From Trichomonas tenax (taxonomy: Eukaryota; Parabasalia; Trichomonadida; Trichomonadidae): a stretch of 64,000 nucleotides of DNA. Shown here in pieces: positions 49,106 to 59,268 of this stretch (the first letter of the stretch is position 1; every line of letters begins with the position of its first letter). A program made the position numbers and the translations under genes. Under the pieces are notes generated by a model. The model did no database searches. It had not been told where the DNA came from and saw only the letters and a list, made by a program, of their open reading frames with translations. The DNA lies in NCBI GenBank assembly GCA_023091735.1, contig JALKBU010000001.1, positions 62,001 to 126,000 of the forward strand, read 5' to 3'.

Positions 49106-51013
49106 TTAAGACACCCAATTTGATTTTGGAGGACAAAGACCCATAGTTCTCATAAATGGATCACATTCATTATACAACCACTGCCCCATGAACATGTACT
49201 TCATGAGTTCTTTGGGAAGATTCTTGTATCCTGTCTTGCATCCAATTATTGCACCAACAACAGCACCATTTGTGTCTGCGTCACCACCTTCGCGTACAAC
49301 TTTGACAACAGCCTCTTCAAACGTCGCGCAATAGCGCAATGCCCAAATAGCAGAGCCAATTGTTTTGAATGTATATCCTTGTTTGTCTCTGCTCTCTAAA
49401 TCAAGTTCAGCAATATTTTTCACTGTGAGGTGTTTCATTGCCTCATCTTTAAATGGATCAATGCCTGGGACAAAACCAAAACAATCTTCAATTGTTTGAT
49501 CTAAGTCGAAATTATAGTCTGATGATTTGCTTCTTATGATTCTAGAGACTATGGTTGATATTAAAACAGCTGAGTAGATGCATCTTGGGTCATAATGAGT
49601 GACTTTTGCTAAATTTTCTGCAATGAATTTCACAACATCTTCGTCCCAAAAACAGAAGCATCCAACAGGTCCTGTTCTCATGACAGCTCCATTAGAGGCA
49701 ACGCTTTTATCGTGAGCGATCCAAACATCTTCAGACGCTTTGTGTGGTAATTTTAAGAAATCTGGATGATTTAAGACTGCTTTTGTCGTTCTTCCCATTC
49801 CGAGACCACTTCCATCTTTGTGCTCTGGGTGGCCTTCCTTCATCCAGTTATACATCTGCGCTGCGAAGTTCTGAAGATCGAGATTCACGTTATTCTTTAT
49901 CATCATGCTTTCGAAATGAGATCCACAGCAATTTGCGCTAACAAGAGATCTCATGATTAACACTGCTTGTGATGTGTCATCTGTTGCTGTTCCTTTAATA
50001 TAAGATGCATTGAACTGTGTCATCAATGGATGCGTCCAAGTGATATCGAGCGGTTTTCCGAGTAATTGATGTGCTAATGCTTTTGTTTCGAATTCGACAC
50101 CAGATCCAATCATGTCCATTATTGCACTTCCAAAAATACATCCTGCGATACAATCACTTGCAATATCTAAGTCATATGAAGATGGAGGCTTGAATGCTCT
50201 GAAAATAGGCGATAAAGTTTTGTTTTCTGATGGAGGGACTCCCCAAGGTCCATATAAAAGTTTCATCGATTCATCTGACTTTAGGAATCCGATTTCTTTA
50301 TATGTTCCACGTGTTGTTTCATCTGGGAGCTCTATATAAACATCGTCCGGAACAATCGATAAATCTCCACTAATCTTTCCTCTGCTAATCGAGAGATATT
50401 TCAATTTGGATTTCTTGTTGAACTTATCGAAATTAATATCAATATTTATTACGTGAAACTCAACGAGGCTCGGGTGTGATGATATCTCAGATATGGAATA
50501 CTCCCAGCCATCAAATGATCTCAAAGAAACTCTTTCAAGGCATTTAAAATCATTAATGTTAACTTGTGAAAGATTTGAACACCAAGAAGCATTAAGATAT
50601 AAAAGCTTTGGCATCTTCGGAAGTTGATTAATGGCGGTGTTGGGACATGAGAAATACTCCAAATTATTGAGTTTTCCTTTGACACTAGCGAATTTTATGT
50701 AAAAACTTACATCGAGGGCTCTTAGTGAAGGACAATCGATGACTTCGACTTCAGTGAGATTATTTGAAAGATTTAAGTCAATCACTTCGAGTTTGGGAAG
50801 ATTTTTGAATACAATCTTTTCAGTTGAATCTGTTCTTGAAGCTCTAAAAATTTTGAGATTTGGAAAGTTTTCGACAAGATTTGAACTAAAGTCTGTTGCA
50901 ACAAGATCCAAGCCAACCGCATCCTTGTGATCGTTTATGTTTGGATTTCCATCCATAAATGCATAGGAATACATGAATAAAAATGAACTGAAAAAAAAAA
51001 AACAAAAATTCAT
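49106..51013 (-). CDS. Leucine-rich-repeat / ADP-ribosylhydrolase fusion with signal peptide, 635 aa
   Basis: A signal-peptide-like N-terminus (MNFCFFFFSSFLFMYSYAF) precedes LRR-type repeats (~40-260: LEVIDLNLSNNLTEVEVIDC, LLYLNASWCSNLSQVNI). The C-terminal ~330 residues form an ARH/DraG-type domain: CIAGCIFGSAIMDMIGSGVE, the metal-binding TDDTSQAVL (~343), GLGMGRTTKAVL, SNGAVMRTGPVG and GGDADTNGAVVGAIIG (~576). Such enzymes remove ADP-ribose from proteins. The frame is open to a GTG at 51154, but this Met gives the cleanest signal sequence; an alternative ATG is at 51067. The pairing with LRRs and a secretory signal is unusual. Confidence 0.8.
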   Translation of the reverse strand: MNFCFFFFSSFLFMYSYAFMDGNPNINDHKDAVGLDLVATDFSSNLVENFPNLKIFRASRTDSTEKIVFKNLPKLEVIDLNLSNNLTEVEVIDCPSLRALDVSFYIKFASVKGKLNNLEYFSCPNTAINQLPKMPKLLYLNASWCSNLSQVNINDFKCLERVSLRSFDGWEYSISEISSHPSLVEFHVINIDINFDKFNKKSKLKYLSISRGKISGDLSIVPDDVYIELPDETTRGTYKEIGFLKSDESMKLLYGPWGVPPSENKTLSPIFRAFKPPSSYDLDIASDCIAGCIFGSAIMDMIGSGVEFETKALAHQLLGKPLDITWTHPLMTQFNASYIKGTATDDTSQAVLIMRSLVSANCCGSHFESMMIKNNVNLDLQNFAAQMYNWMKEGHPEHKDGSGLGMGRTTKAVLNHPDFLKLPHKASEDVWIAHDKSVASNGAVMRTGPVGCFCFWDEDVVKFIAENLAKVTHYDPRCIYSAVLISTIVSRIIRSKSSDYNFDLDQTIEDCFGFVPGIDPFKDEAMKHLTVKNIAELDLESRDKQGYTFKTIGSAIWALRYCATFEEAVVKVVREGGDADTNGAVVGAIIGCKTGYKNLPKELMKYMFMGQWLYNECDPFMRTMGLCPPKSNWVS

Positions 51014-51433
51014 AATCGAAGTGTGTAAAAACCGTTGGACGAGAACATTAAGGAAATTCCTGAACATAACTAAAGATCCAGTGTATAAGACTGACTCAAT
51101 AAGGCGAACAATGACCTTAAATAAAAATGATGGCAACTGACTCCAAAAATTCACCTTTTTTTATGCAAAATGAAATCAATTCTTGATTAAATTGACTTCA
51201 AGTTCAATTATATTCTGTTCAAGTAATGATTAAATTGACTTCAAGATCAATTTCGGTGATTTGCTCATATAAAAATATATGTTATTTTCTTCAGTTATTT
51301 AATGATCTGTAGCACACTGCCAATATCTAGAGGAACTATGTGAACGATGTTATGGATTGCTTTTTCATTCCATGATAAAAATTTATGTAAAAAAAAGAAT
51401 GAAATTGTGATAATACAATTGCAATTTATTTCT
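51014..51433. other. Intergenic region
   Basis: A+T-rich, with a near-duplicate of GATTAAATTGACTTCAAG at 51185-51202 and 51228-51245. No gene seen. Confidence 0.45.
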
Positions 51434-52549
51434 TTATTCATCTTTGGATACCCAAGTTTCATACAAACGAATCATTGTAATAGCTGTTAAGCCCAATGCT
51501 GAAAGAATCCATGACATATCAGATCCTTTCATCTTCATCCTGATTAAAGCAGTTCCCCACACGTTCTTGAATCTGCTCTGACAGAGCTGCGATGACAGTG
51601 AAAGCCTCACAGACAGTTCATCTTCTATCTTAAACGCTGATATGCAAGCAGTCTCTCTGTTGGCTGTGACAACGATTGGGAACTCTGTATCATTCAGTCC
51701 AAGTTTAGTCACAATATAGCGGTTCTGATTGGCTGTAGCCCATCCGATGGATGTGTTTGTGCAATACATATTTGAATATTTCGCTAATGTTTGGAGTCTA
51801 TTGTAATTCTCACGATCATACTCGAATAATATCATTGTGCGCCTTGTGGAAGTCTCCTCTTGCCACTCGTTGTAAACGTAGCGATGCATGTGGCCGAATC
51901 TGTACTCATTGAGGAAGCCTGTAATTTCTGATTTAACGTGAATGCCATTGAACTTTACTTTGCAGTACGGTGATCTGTAAGCGTATAAAGTAGACTCTCT
52001 GATGTCTGGATTGATTTTGTAGACGAAAGAATCATTATAAATTTTATATTTGATCATTTCGCTCTTTATTGATTCGACCAACACATCACTTTCTGTTCTC
52101 GCTTCGACGTAGAACATTGTGCCACTCACCAATGTGTTAGCAAGCGCTCTATCGAATTCTTCTGTTGTGTTTACACGTGTAAATCTATGGTCTGTGTAGA
52201 ATCTGATTTGCTGCTCCCATTGCTGTGGAAACTTTGAGTTCATTATCGGCCAGTATCTCGGTTTTTCGCCAACAACAATAACGTATGCTGGATAATATTG
52301 GACATGGAACTTACTGCAGACATATTCCACATCGCAGTTGATGTGAGTGAAGATTACGTCCTTTCTATCAGGAAACCGGGAGTTGTATTGCTCTAATTTC
52401 TCAGGGAGGCCACGACAATGTTCGCACGAAGGCCTGTAAAGCAGTGTGAATATAGGCGTTGTGTAGGACTCTTTGACTTTTTGGTTCCAAGAGCGAGATG
52501 AGTACTTGTACCAAACTGAAAAAGATAAAGAAGAAAGAAGCAAAAACAT
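51434..52549 (-). CDS. Thioredoxin-fold (PDI-like) membrane protein, 371 aa
   Basis: The N-terminal signal-like stretch (MFLLLSSLSFSVWY) precedes a thioredoxin domain with LLYRPSCEHCRGLP (~35-50), giving a CEHC active site. A probable second, non-catalytic thioredoxin-like region follows. A C-terminal hydrophobic segment (SWILSALGLTAITMI) near residue 350 is followed by a short tail ending KDE. The protein is likely an ER-lumen-facing, type I membrane disulfide isomerase like the TMX family. A perfect 15-bp palindrome lies 32 bases upstream. Confidence 0.7.
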   Translation of the reverse strand: MFLLLSSLSFSVWYKYSSRSWNQKVKESYTTPIFTLLYRPSCEHCRGLPEKLEQYNSRFPDRKDVIFTHINCDVEYVCSKFHVQYYPAYVIVVGEKPRYWPIMNSKFPQQWEQQIRFYTDHRFTRVNTTEEFDRALANTLVSGTMFYVEARTESDVLVESIKSEMIKYKIYNDSFVYKINPDIRESTLYAYRSPYCKVKFNGIHVKSEITGFLNEYRFGHMHRYVYNEWQEETSTRRTMILFEYDRENYNRLQTLAKYSNMYCTNTSIGWATANQNRYIVTKLGLNDTEFPIVVTANRETACISAFKIEDELSVRLSLSSQLCQSRFKNVWGTALIRMKMKGSDMSWILSALGLTAITMIRLYETWVSKDE

Positions 52550-52580
52550 TTTTGACTCCCTTACACTTTACATTTGACGG

Positions 52581-52612
52581 TATATGTGATTTTACAAGTA
52601 AAATCACATATA
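52581..52612. promoter_or_regulatory. Perfect 15-bp inverted repeat in a promoter
   Basis: TATATGTGATTTTAC, two bases (AA), then GTAAAATCACATATA: a perfect palindrome with a two-base centre, 32 bases upstream of the minus-strand start at 52549. It looks like a binding site for a dimeric regulator. Confidence 0.5.
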
Positions 52613-53079
52613 AATTATCAACCAAATGAAATTGTCATCATACCTTGTCATTTCTAGCTTTTCCTTTGATATATGGCATACATATCGATTATAGAGTACC
52701 AATTTAAAATATGAGGCTATATATTTGACATTTTTTATTTTGAATAATATTTTCATTTCAATCACTTTCATCGATTATAGCTATAGGAATATAGTAAAAT
52801 AGGACAAAGCAGACGGATTCTTGGATGCGTTGCCTTAATTTGCGACATTGATTAATTTGCTTTAATATTGAAATCAATATGAGTCAATAATTTTAGGTTC
52901 TGTTATATTTCATCTATTTGTGAATATCCTATAAATCTCAGGACGTGAAAATCAAAAAATAAAAATGAGATTTTAAATTTTTAAACATTTTGGGGATAAT
53001 GTATTGCCAAAAGTGAAATAATATATGTGAAGAATCTATTCATGCACAAAATGGATAGAGGAATAAATTGGCGCCTCAG
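52613..53079. other. Divergent intergenic region
   Basis: A+T-rich spacer between divergent genes; nothing seen besides the promoter elements listed on either side. Confidence 0.45.
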
Positions 53080-53088
53080 AAAAGTGAC
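53080..53088 (+). promoter_or_regulatory. AAAAGTGAC start-proximal box
   Basis: Ends 3 bases before the ATG at 53092; same motif as before 44174 and 46326. Its place between an upstream in-frame TTG and this ATG supports the ATG as the true start. Confidence 0.45.
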
Positions 53089-53091
53089 AAG

Positions 53092-56000
53092 ATGACTGAG
53101 AAGTATGAAGCAGGTTCTCTGCGCTCTGTCAAAATGGTCAACTTCATGAAGCATTCAAACCTCCTGATTGAGCTGAAGCCTCACGTCAACTTTATCACAG
53201 GCAGAAACGGATCTGGTAAATCTTCAATTTTGGTTGCTATTTCTGTTGGCCTTGGATGCAATTCGAGGCTGTCAGGAAGAGGTAGCAACCTCGCTGATCT
53301 CATTAAAGATGGACAAAACAAAGCAATAATTACAATTACAATTCAAAACGGACCAGACGGTTATAATTTCGAGACTTACGGCAATGAAATCGTTATCAAA
53401 CGCTCTATAACGAAGTCCACAAGTTCTTTCGAAATCGAAGGATTCAAAAAGACTCAAAACGTTAATATTCGTGATGAACTTGAAAGAATTCGATCATTTT
53501 TCAATATTCAGATAGATAATCCGTGCTCTATCATGCACCAGGATACTGCGCGTGAATTCATTAGCTCATCATCTCCAACAAGAAAATATGAACTTTTTAT
53601 GAAAGGAACGCTTTTATCACATCTTGTTGAAGAAATCAAAATCATTAAGCAAAATATTGATAAAATCGATAGCCAAAAGACACAAAGACTTGAAGAAAAG
53701 CTTGAACTCGATCGAGAATTCGAAAAACAAGAAAGAAAATATCAAATTGTCAAAGAAGCAGATGGAATTCATCAAAGAATTCACGATCTTGAAGATGAAT
53801 TAGTCTGGTCACACTATAGAGAAGCAAATCAAAAAGTTGTTGAAGTTGTCAATAAAATGAACGATACTAAAGCAAGAATTGATGAGAAGAACATTGCCAT
53901 CGAAGAAAAGAAGCGTAAAAAGGAAGAAGCGCAAAGATTATACGACGAAAATAAGAAAGAATACGATAACCAAATGGCGAAAGTCCAAGAAATTAAAAAC
54001 CAGATTCAAGACCTCACAACAAAACTCCTTCCAATCAAAAAAGAACTTCATACGCACAAATCAAACTTAAATCACAGACAAAATTCAATTCAAACACTTG
54101 ATAAAGATATTGAGAACAAACAAAAGGTTCTCGCGAGGATGGAAGCTCAAAGGGAAAGAGAACAACAAGATGCTGAAAACCGCAGAAGAAAATTCATCGA
54201 AGAAAGACAAACAGAACTCGCAAACATCGAACCTAACCTTCCAAACTTCGATTCACAGATTGATCAACTTTCAAGAGATATTTCGAACTTGTCAAATGAG
54301 GAATCTCAAGTTGCAGCAAGATATAGAAAAGATGATTCCAAATTGCAGAACGTCAAGGGCAAACTTGACACTCTTAAGAAGGCATCAGGCGATAAACAAG
54401 ATAGCGATGTTGGCTATTCAAATAATTACAATTTCAAGCCATTCGGACCGCTTCTCAATTACATTCACATGAAGGATAACATGTCTAAGTGGGGATTGGC
54501 TGCACAGCACATCATTGGTAAAGCTTTGGATACATACATTGTTCATTCAAAGAATGATGAACAGCAATTCCGTAAAATCAATCCAACAGCAACAATCGTT
54601 CAAACAAGTTTCACAAACGGTCGTTACAACATCGGTAACTTGAGACCTCCTTGCGAAGGCGCACAAAGAATCATCGATGTTCTTTCATTTAGAGATGAAG
54701 AAATATCAGGAATGGATAATAGACAGAGATGCGTTGTTCATACAGAAGATATTATTTATAACGTTCTTATCGATATCTACAATGCAGATAGAACATGGTG
54801 CGTGGAAGATGAGAGGTTGGCGAAGGAAGTTGCTTATTCTGGAAAAGTTCCAGGCACAATCACAAAAAGTGGTGTCCAGTACAAGATCCAGAGCGGTTAC
54901 GAAGTCATGCTTGGTGCCAAGAACATGCAAGTCAGAATCGGTGAAGATACAACAGCACGTATACAGCAGCTCGAGAAGGAGTATAACTATTTAACTCAAA
55001 GAAGACAGGAATCAAACAGAGTGATGACACAGTTGAGGAGAGAAATCGCAGATTTGAAGACACAGAAGAACGACAAAGACAACCAAAAGTCGCAATTGAT
55101 TCGCAGAATAAATAGAATCAAGGCCGAACTTCAAAACCCACCAAGCGATGGAAGCGATATCGATGATAGAATTGCATCACTCAAAGAGCAAATTGTTGAT
55201 TCGAAGAAGAAGATCGAGGAAGAAAAAGTATCAATACCAGATCTTCAAACTCGTATTCAGACTCTCAACGGAGAAAAGGCACAACTCACTCAGCAAATCA
55301 ATGAAATCAGTGAGGAATTGAAGAGCCAATCCTCAGATAAGTCTAACTCAGACAATCTTTATCGCCTTATCAAGACAGCTGAGCGCGAATATGATGCAGA
55401 AATAAGAGAAAGAGATGTACTGAACCAAAAACTCAACAACCAAGATGCTGAAATGAAGAGACTCGATAATGAAGCGAAGATAATCTATGAAAAGGCAATG
55501 AAGCACTCTCCGGAAAGAGAGGCTGAATTCAAGGACAACACAAGGCCTCCTTCAGTCCTTTCTCAGTTGCTGAAGCAAGAAAGAGAGAAATACGAGGAAG
55601 CACAAAAGACAAATGGCCTCGATTTCAATCAGGTTAGGCATCAATACGAAAAGATGAAGAGGGAAGTTCAGCATGCGGAAACATACTTAAATGATCTCGC
55701 AGAGTTCATCGATCACTCGCAAGAAGCACTTAAGATGAGAGAGAAGAAACTCGAAGAAATGAGACACTCAATCACAAGAAGAACAAAGGTTTCGTTCATG
55801 CAGTATCAATCAAAGCGTAAGTACACAGGAAAGATTAAGTTCGATCACGATTCACACGTGATCAACATCGCAGTCAAGCAGAAAGCAGACTCCGAGTTCA
55901 CTGATGTATCGAACTTGTCAGGCGGTGAGAAGACCTTCTGTTTGGTTTCTCTCCTCCTCTCTCTTTGGGATGTCATGGAGTGTCCGTTCTACTGCGTCGA

Positions 56001-56181
56001 TGAGTTTGATGTCTTCATGGATGCCATCAACAGACAAGCAGCGACATCGCTTCTTGTTCAAGGTGCGCAAGCGATGAGCACAAGGCAGTTCATATTCATC
56101 ACTCCTCTTTCTCTCGACCACCTCAAGAATGCTGGCGAAGATGTTTCTATATTCGAAGTTGCTTCAACGAACAACGCGTGA
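53092..56181 (+). CDS. SMC6-like chromosome maintenance ATPase, 1029 aa
   Basis: Walker A GRNGSGKSSI (~37-45) is followed by VGLGCNSRLSGRGSNLADLI, then FFNIQIDNPCSIMHQDTARE, the SMC6-type pattern. Long coiled coils (~185-420 and ~640-880) flank a hinge (~430-600). The C-terminal head carries the signature LSGGEKTF (~942) and Walker B YCVDEFDVFMD (~967). SMC6 pairs with SMC5 in the complex that resolves recombination intermediates in the nucleus. The length is a little below the usual ~1100. The first ATG after the promoter box is at 53092. Ends in TGA. Confidence 0.9.
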   Translation: MTEKYEAGSLRSVKMVNFMKHSNLLIELKPHVNFITGRNGSGKSSILVAISVGLGCNSRLSGRGSNLADLIKDGQNKAIITITIQNGPDGYNFETYGNEIVIKRSITKSTSSFEIEGFKKTQNVNIRDELERIRSFFNIQIDNPCSIMHQDTAREFISSSSPTRKYELFMKGTLLSHLVEEIKIIKQNIDKIDSQKTQRLEEKLELDREFEKQERKYQIVKEADGIHQRIHDLEDELVWSHYREANQKVVEVVNKMNDTKARIDEKNIAIEEKKRKKEEAQRLYDENKKEYDNQMAKVQEIKNQIQDLTTKLLPIKKELHTHKSNLNHRQNSIQTLDKDIENKQKVLARMEAQREREQQDAENRRRKFIEERQTELANIEPNLPNFDSQIDQLSRDISNLSNEESQVAARYRKDDSKLQNVKGKLDTLKKASGDKQDSDVGYSNNYNFKPFGPLLNYIHMKDNMSKWGLAAQHIIGKALDTYIVHSKNDEQQFRKINPTATIVQTSFTNGRYNIGNLRPPCEGAQRIIDVLSFRDEEISGMDNRQRCVVHTEDIIYNVLIDIYNADRTWCVEDERLAKEVAYSGKVPGTITKSGVQYKIQSGYEVMLGAKNMQVRIGEDTTARIQQLEKEYNYLTQRRQESNRVMTQLRREIADLKTQKNDKDNQKSQLIRRINRIKAELQNPPSDGSDIDDRIASLKEQIVDSKKKIEEEKVSIPDLQTRIQTLNGEKAQLTQQINEISEELKSQSSDKSNSDNLYRLIKTAEREYDAEIRERDVLNQKLNNQDAEMKRLDNEAKIIYEKAMKHSPEREAEFKDNTRPPSVLSQLLKQEREKYEEAQKTNGLDFNQVRHQYEKMKREVQHAETYLNDLAEFIDHSQEALKMREKKLEEMRHSITRRTKVSFMQYQSKRKYTGKIKFDHDSHVINIAVKQKADSEFTDVSNLSGGEKTFCLVSLLLSLWDVMECPFYCVDEFDVFMDAINRQAATSLLVQGAQAMSTRQFIFITPLSLDHLKNAGEDVSIFEVASTNNA

Positions 56182-56502
56182 AGCTTCTTTCAAAGATAAA
56201 TAAAGCTATAGAATGTTTTTAAATATCATCAATATCCATTATTTATAAATAACTTATTGAAGTATTTGAACTTTTTTTAAATTGTTTTTCAATCCCATCC
56301 AATTATGGACAATTATATATCATTATTCAATTTAAATAAAATAACATCTGATATTATGATTCAAGCTCAATTCTCTCAATAATTAATTTGAATTATTATT
56401 TTTTGCTTTGATATAACTGGGATTAAGAATTGTATGGAGATTTCATTTAGTATAAAAACAATATTCTGTTGAAAACACTATGCAACAAACATCTTTTTAA
56501 AA
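56182..56502. other. Convergent intergenic region
   Basis: 320 bp of A+T-rich sequence between convergent stops; nothing recognised. Confidence 0.5.
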
Positions 56503-57582
56503 TTATTTGATCGTTTCTTGATGAGTCTGCTTAAAGAATATGAAGCAGAATGAATCGACGACTCTAAATCCAGCAAGAACAGCGCCGACAACAGTTAATA
56601 ATCTTGTGCATAAATGGAGGAATGGTTCGGTATCATAATAGTCGATGGCGGAGACAGGGTTGATGGCATATCTGAAGTAAACACCAGATGAAAGCTTTGG
56701 TGGATTCATAAGTGTGTATTGATTTGCGGTGTAGCTATTATCCATAATATCTGCAGAATACACAATTCTCCATGATCCACGCTCCCTCTGTGGAACATGT
56801 AATCCTTCCAATGGGAACTTTCCTTCATGTTTATCGAACCTGAATTTATTAATCGAGTGTGTAAGATTTAATGACTCTGAAGGAAGTCCGAATATAGTTG
56901 TATTATGTGTGTGCCAGCCCTTGTAGTTATAATTGTAGCCTGGCGCAATATGAAATTCAGATGCTAAGCGAAGTGTTTGGAATTTTGTAGTGATAAGACA
57001 ACCTTCTTCCTTCATTTGGTTCATCCTTGCGACAACCGGTGTGCATTGTGATATTTGGCTGAAGAGTGGTGGAATTAAATCTTCTTTCCTGTAAGCAGCC
57101 AAAACTTCTTGGCAAGTGTTGCAGCACTTTGAACGATTGGCTTCGTAACATGATGAGCATGCATCATTCGATGGAGAGTCAGTATAAAGAATAGTTTCGT
57201 GCTTAATTGCTTCTATCGGCTTCTGTGATTTGTCAAGGCGCATAAATGTTGTGGAAATACTTTCGACAGGGAGCTCGAGTTGTGAAATAGGATCAACAAC
57301 GTCAAGATGAAGCAGGTGGCACGGAAGATATGGAAATTCAATCTCTAAATCAACAGCAAGCTTCCTTTGGAGAACGGCGGATTTTCCTGTAAAACCAGTG
57401 GGTCTTGTTTTATCGACAATTAAGCGCTGGCGAACAGGAGGATTTAAATACGTGTGAATTTCGGTGCAGAATAAAACCACAGTGACAATAATCGAAGTGA
57501 TTGAAAGAATTCCACCGAATGATGTCGAAACACGATATTGTCTATCGAGTTTCGGGAAAACATCAAATTTTCGCAAATCCAT
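56503..57582 (-). CDS. ERGIC3/Erv46-like cargo receptor, 359 aa
   Basis: The N-terminal motif LRKFDVFPKLDRQYRVSTSF is followed by a transmembrane segment (~25-45). The luminal domain has the CxxC-rich CSSCYEANRSKCCNTC (~139-154) typical of Erv46, and GWHTHNTTIFG with LTHSINKFRF. A C-terminal hydrophobic stretch (~325-345) precedes a short cytosolic tail. Erv41/Erv46 proteins cycle between ER and Golgi in COPI/COPII vesicles as retrieval receptors. Topology and length agree with the family. Confidence 0.85.
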   Translation of the reverse strand: MDLRKFDVFPKLDRQYRVSTSFGGILSITSIIVTVVLFCTEIHTYLNPPVRQRLIVDKTRPTGFTGKSAVLQRKLAVDLEIEFPYLPCHLLHLDVVDPISQLELPVESISTTFMRLDKSQKPIEAIKHETILYTDSPSNDACSSCYEANRSKCCNTCQEVLAAYRKEDLIPPLFSQISQCTPVVARMNQMKEEGCLITTKFQTLRLASEFHIAPGYNYNYKGWHTHNTTIFGLPSESLNLTHSINKFRFDKHEGKFPLEGLHVPQRERGSWRIVYSADIMDNSYTANQYTLMNPPKLSSGVYFRYAINPVSAIDYYDTEPFLHLCTRLLTVVGAVLAGFRVVDSFCFIFFKQTHQETIK

Positions 57583-57862
57583 TATAAAAACTGACGATTT
57601 ATCGTAAAAAGTGAAACAAAAGGTTAATTTTTTCTCCTATATTTTCATTGATGATTTTTCCATCACCATTCTATTTCTCTCTTTGTGTTTAGTTGTATTT
57701 ATAAAAATTAGGTATTTTTGTTAATATCATATTTAAAATGATTATATCTCGTTATAGAACATGAATATACCATCTTTTATTAATTAGTTATATTCCATAG
57801 CTCATATTCTATATGTTTATATAACAAAGAATCGTATATTTCAAGTAGATAAAGAGATACAA

Positions 57863-59020
57863 ATGGCAAAGTTTGTTGGAGAAAATCCAACAGTTATTTG
57901 TATTTATGTTTCTTTATTTTTGTTTTGCGCGATCAGTTGACGAATACACGTGGGATTAAAGCATAAAACGCTCACTATAGACGCTTACGTACAGAACTTC
58001 AGCTTAATTCAAAAGTATAAAGATTTACGCAAAAATGTTATTCTCCAGAATGATATTACAGTGATCACACCGCATTTATTCAACAATTTTGTGCGTCTCA
58101 GTAACGTTAAGATCACTTCCAAGCTTACTACCATTAAAGAATTTTGCTTTGCCAATACATCTTTCACGGAATTTGTACTTCCAGACACTGTCAGTGTTAT
58201 TCTTTCGGGTGCATTCGCCGGCTGCAAGAATTTAAAGAAGTTTACTCTTAATGATAAAATTGTCAGATTACAAGAAGAAACATTCAAAAACTGCATCTCA
58301 CTTGAGGAAGTTAATATCAGATCTGTCATAGAGATAAAACCATCGTGTTTTTATGGCTGCACAAGTCTTAAAGTTGTCAAAATGTCTCAAAAGGTTCAAA
58401 CAATATATCAGTACTCATTTTATGACTGCAGCAGCCTTCAGTCTTTGGAATTCAGTGCTGCAATAACAGCAGTCATGTCATATAGCCTCTCGAAATGTGA
58501 TCTTAGATCAGTCGTTCTTTCACCATCAGTTCAGTGGATTGATTGCAATGCATTCGAAGGTAACACTAATTTAGAGAGTGTCGAAATCTGCGGCGATGAC
58601 TTCATGATGAGATCGATGCTGTTTAATGGCTGCACAAGCCTTAAGTCAATTAAAATAATCGGAAACATCAAATCTATTGCAGATGATGCATTCAGCGGAA
58701 CACAAATCGGCTCTAAATCTCTCACAGTTGTTTATTGTGGATCAAAAGAAGTTTCCAGTGATGTACTAAAAGATAGATCAGATGTTACTGTTTATGTGTC
58801 TGAAAGTTATCCTTCAACAAACTTCTGCGGTCATATTGTAACAATAAAGGGCGATCAATGCAATGCTCCCCCACCAACAGAAAAGCCTTGAGGACAGAAA
58901 GGACAAACAATTGCAATTGCTGTATCATCGACACTTGCTGTTATAATTGTAGTTTTGGTTATTGTCATTGTCATAATGTGCCGAAGACGCAAGGATCCTC
59001 AATATAATCAGATTCAATAG
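57863..59020 (+). pseudogene. BspA-like LRR membrane protein gene with two in-frame TGA codons
   Basis: One frame runs from ATG (57863) to TAG (59018-59020), 385 codons, broken only by TGA at 57938-57940 and TGA at 58889-58891. The first 25 codons encode a signal-peptide-like stretch (VICIYVSLFLFCAIS). The open 313 codons encode BspA repeats (LSGAFAGCKNLKKF, IKPSCFYGCTSLKVVKM, MLFNGCTSLKSIKI). After the second TGA come a transmembrane helix (IAIAVSSTLAVIIVVLVIVI) and a CRRRKDPQYNQIQ tail. The stops thus fall exactly between signal and ectodomain, and between ectodomain and anchor. No frameshift, TAA or internal TAG occurs. Confidence 0.7.
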
Positions 59021-59268
59021 AAATTATTTCTATTGCATGATTATATAATTTGAAATTAAAAATTTATATCTCTCCTCAATGTTATATATTTGAAAAAGCC
59101 AGACTTTTGTATCAAAGATATACCTCATAAGAATACAATTTGAAAGAATCAATATATTAAAGATGCTTTTCTTGATGATTAATGCATAAATGAAAACTTG
59201 TGAATTGCTTAGAGATTCACTGATTTGTAAACAATATCTAAAACTCTATTTTACTAACATAAAAAAAA
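59021..59268. other. Short intergenic region
   Basis: A+T-rich; nothing recognised. Confidence 0.5.

Noticed and set aside
48876..49109. A 77-codon frame with coding-like texture
   Set aside because: No ATG, a stop immediately upstream and no family recognised; kept only as a note in the intergenic entry.
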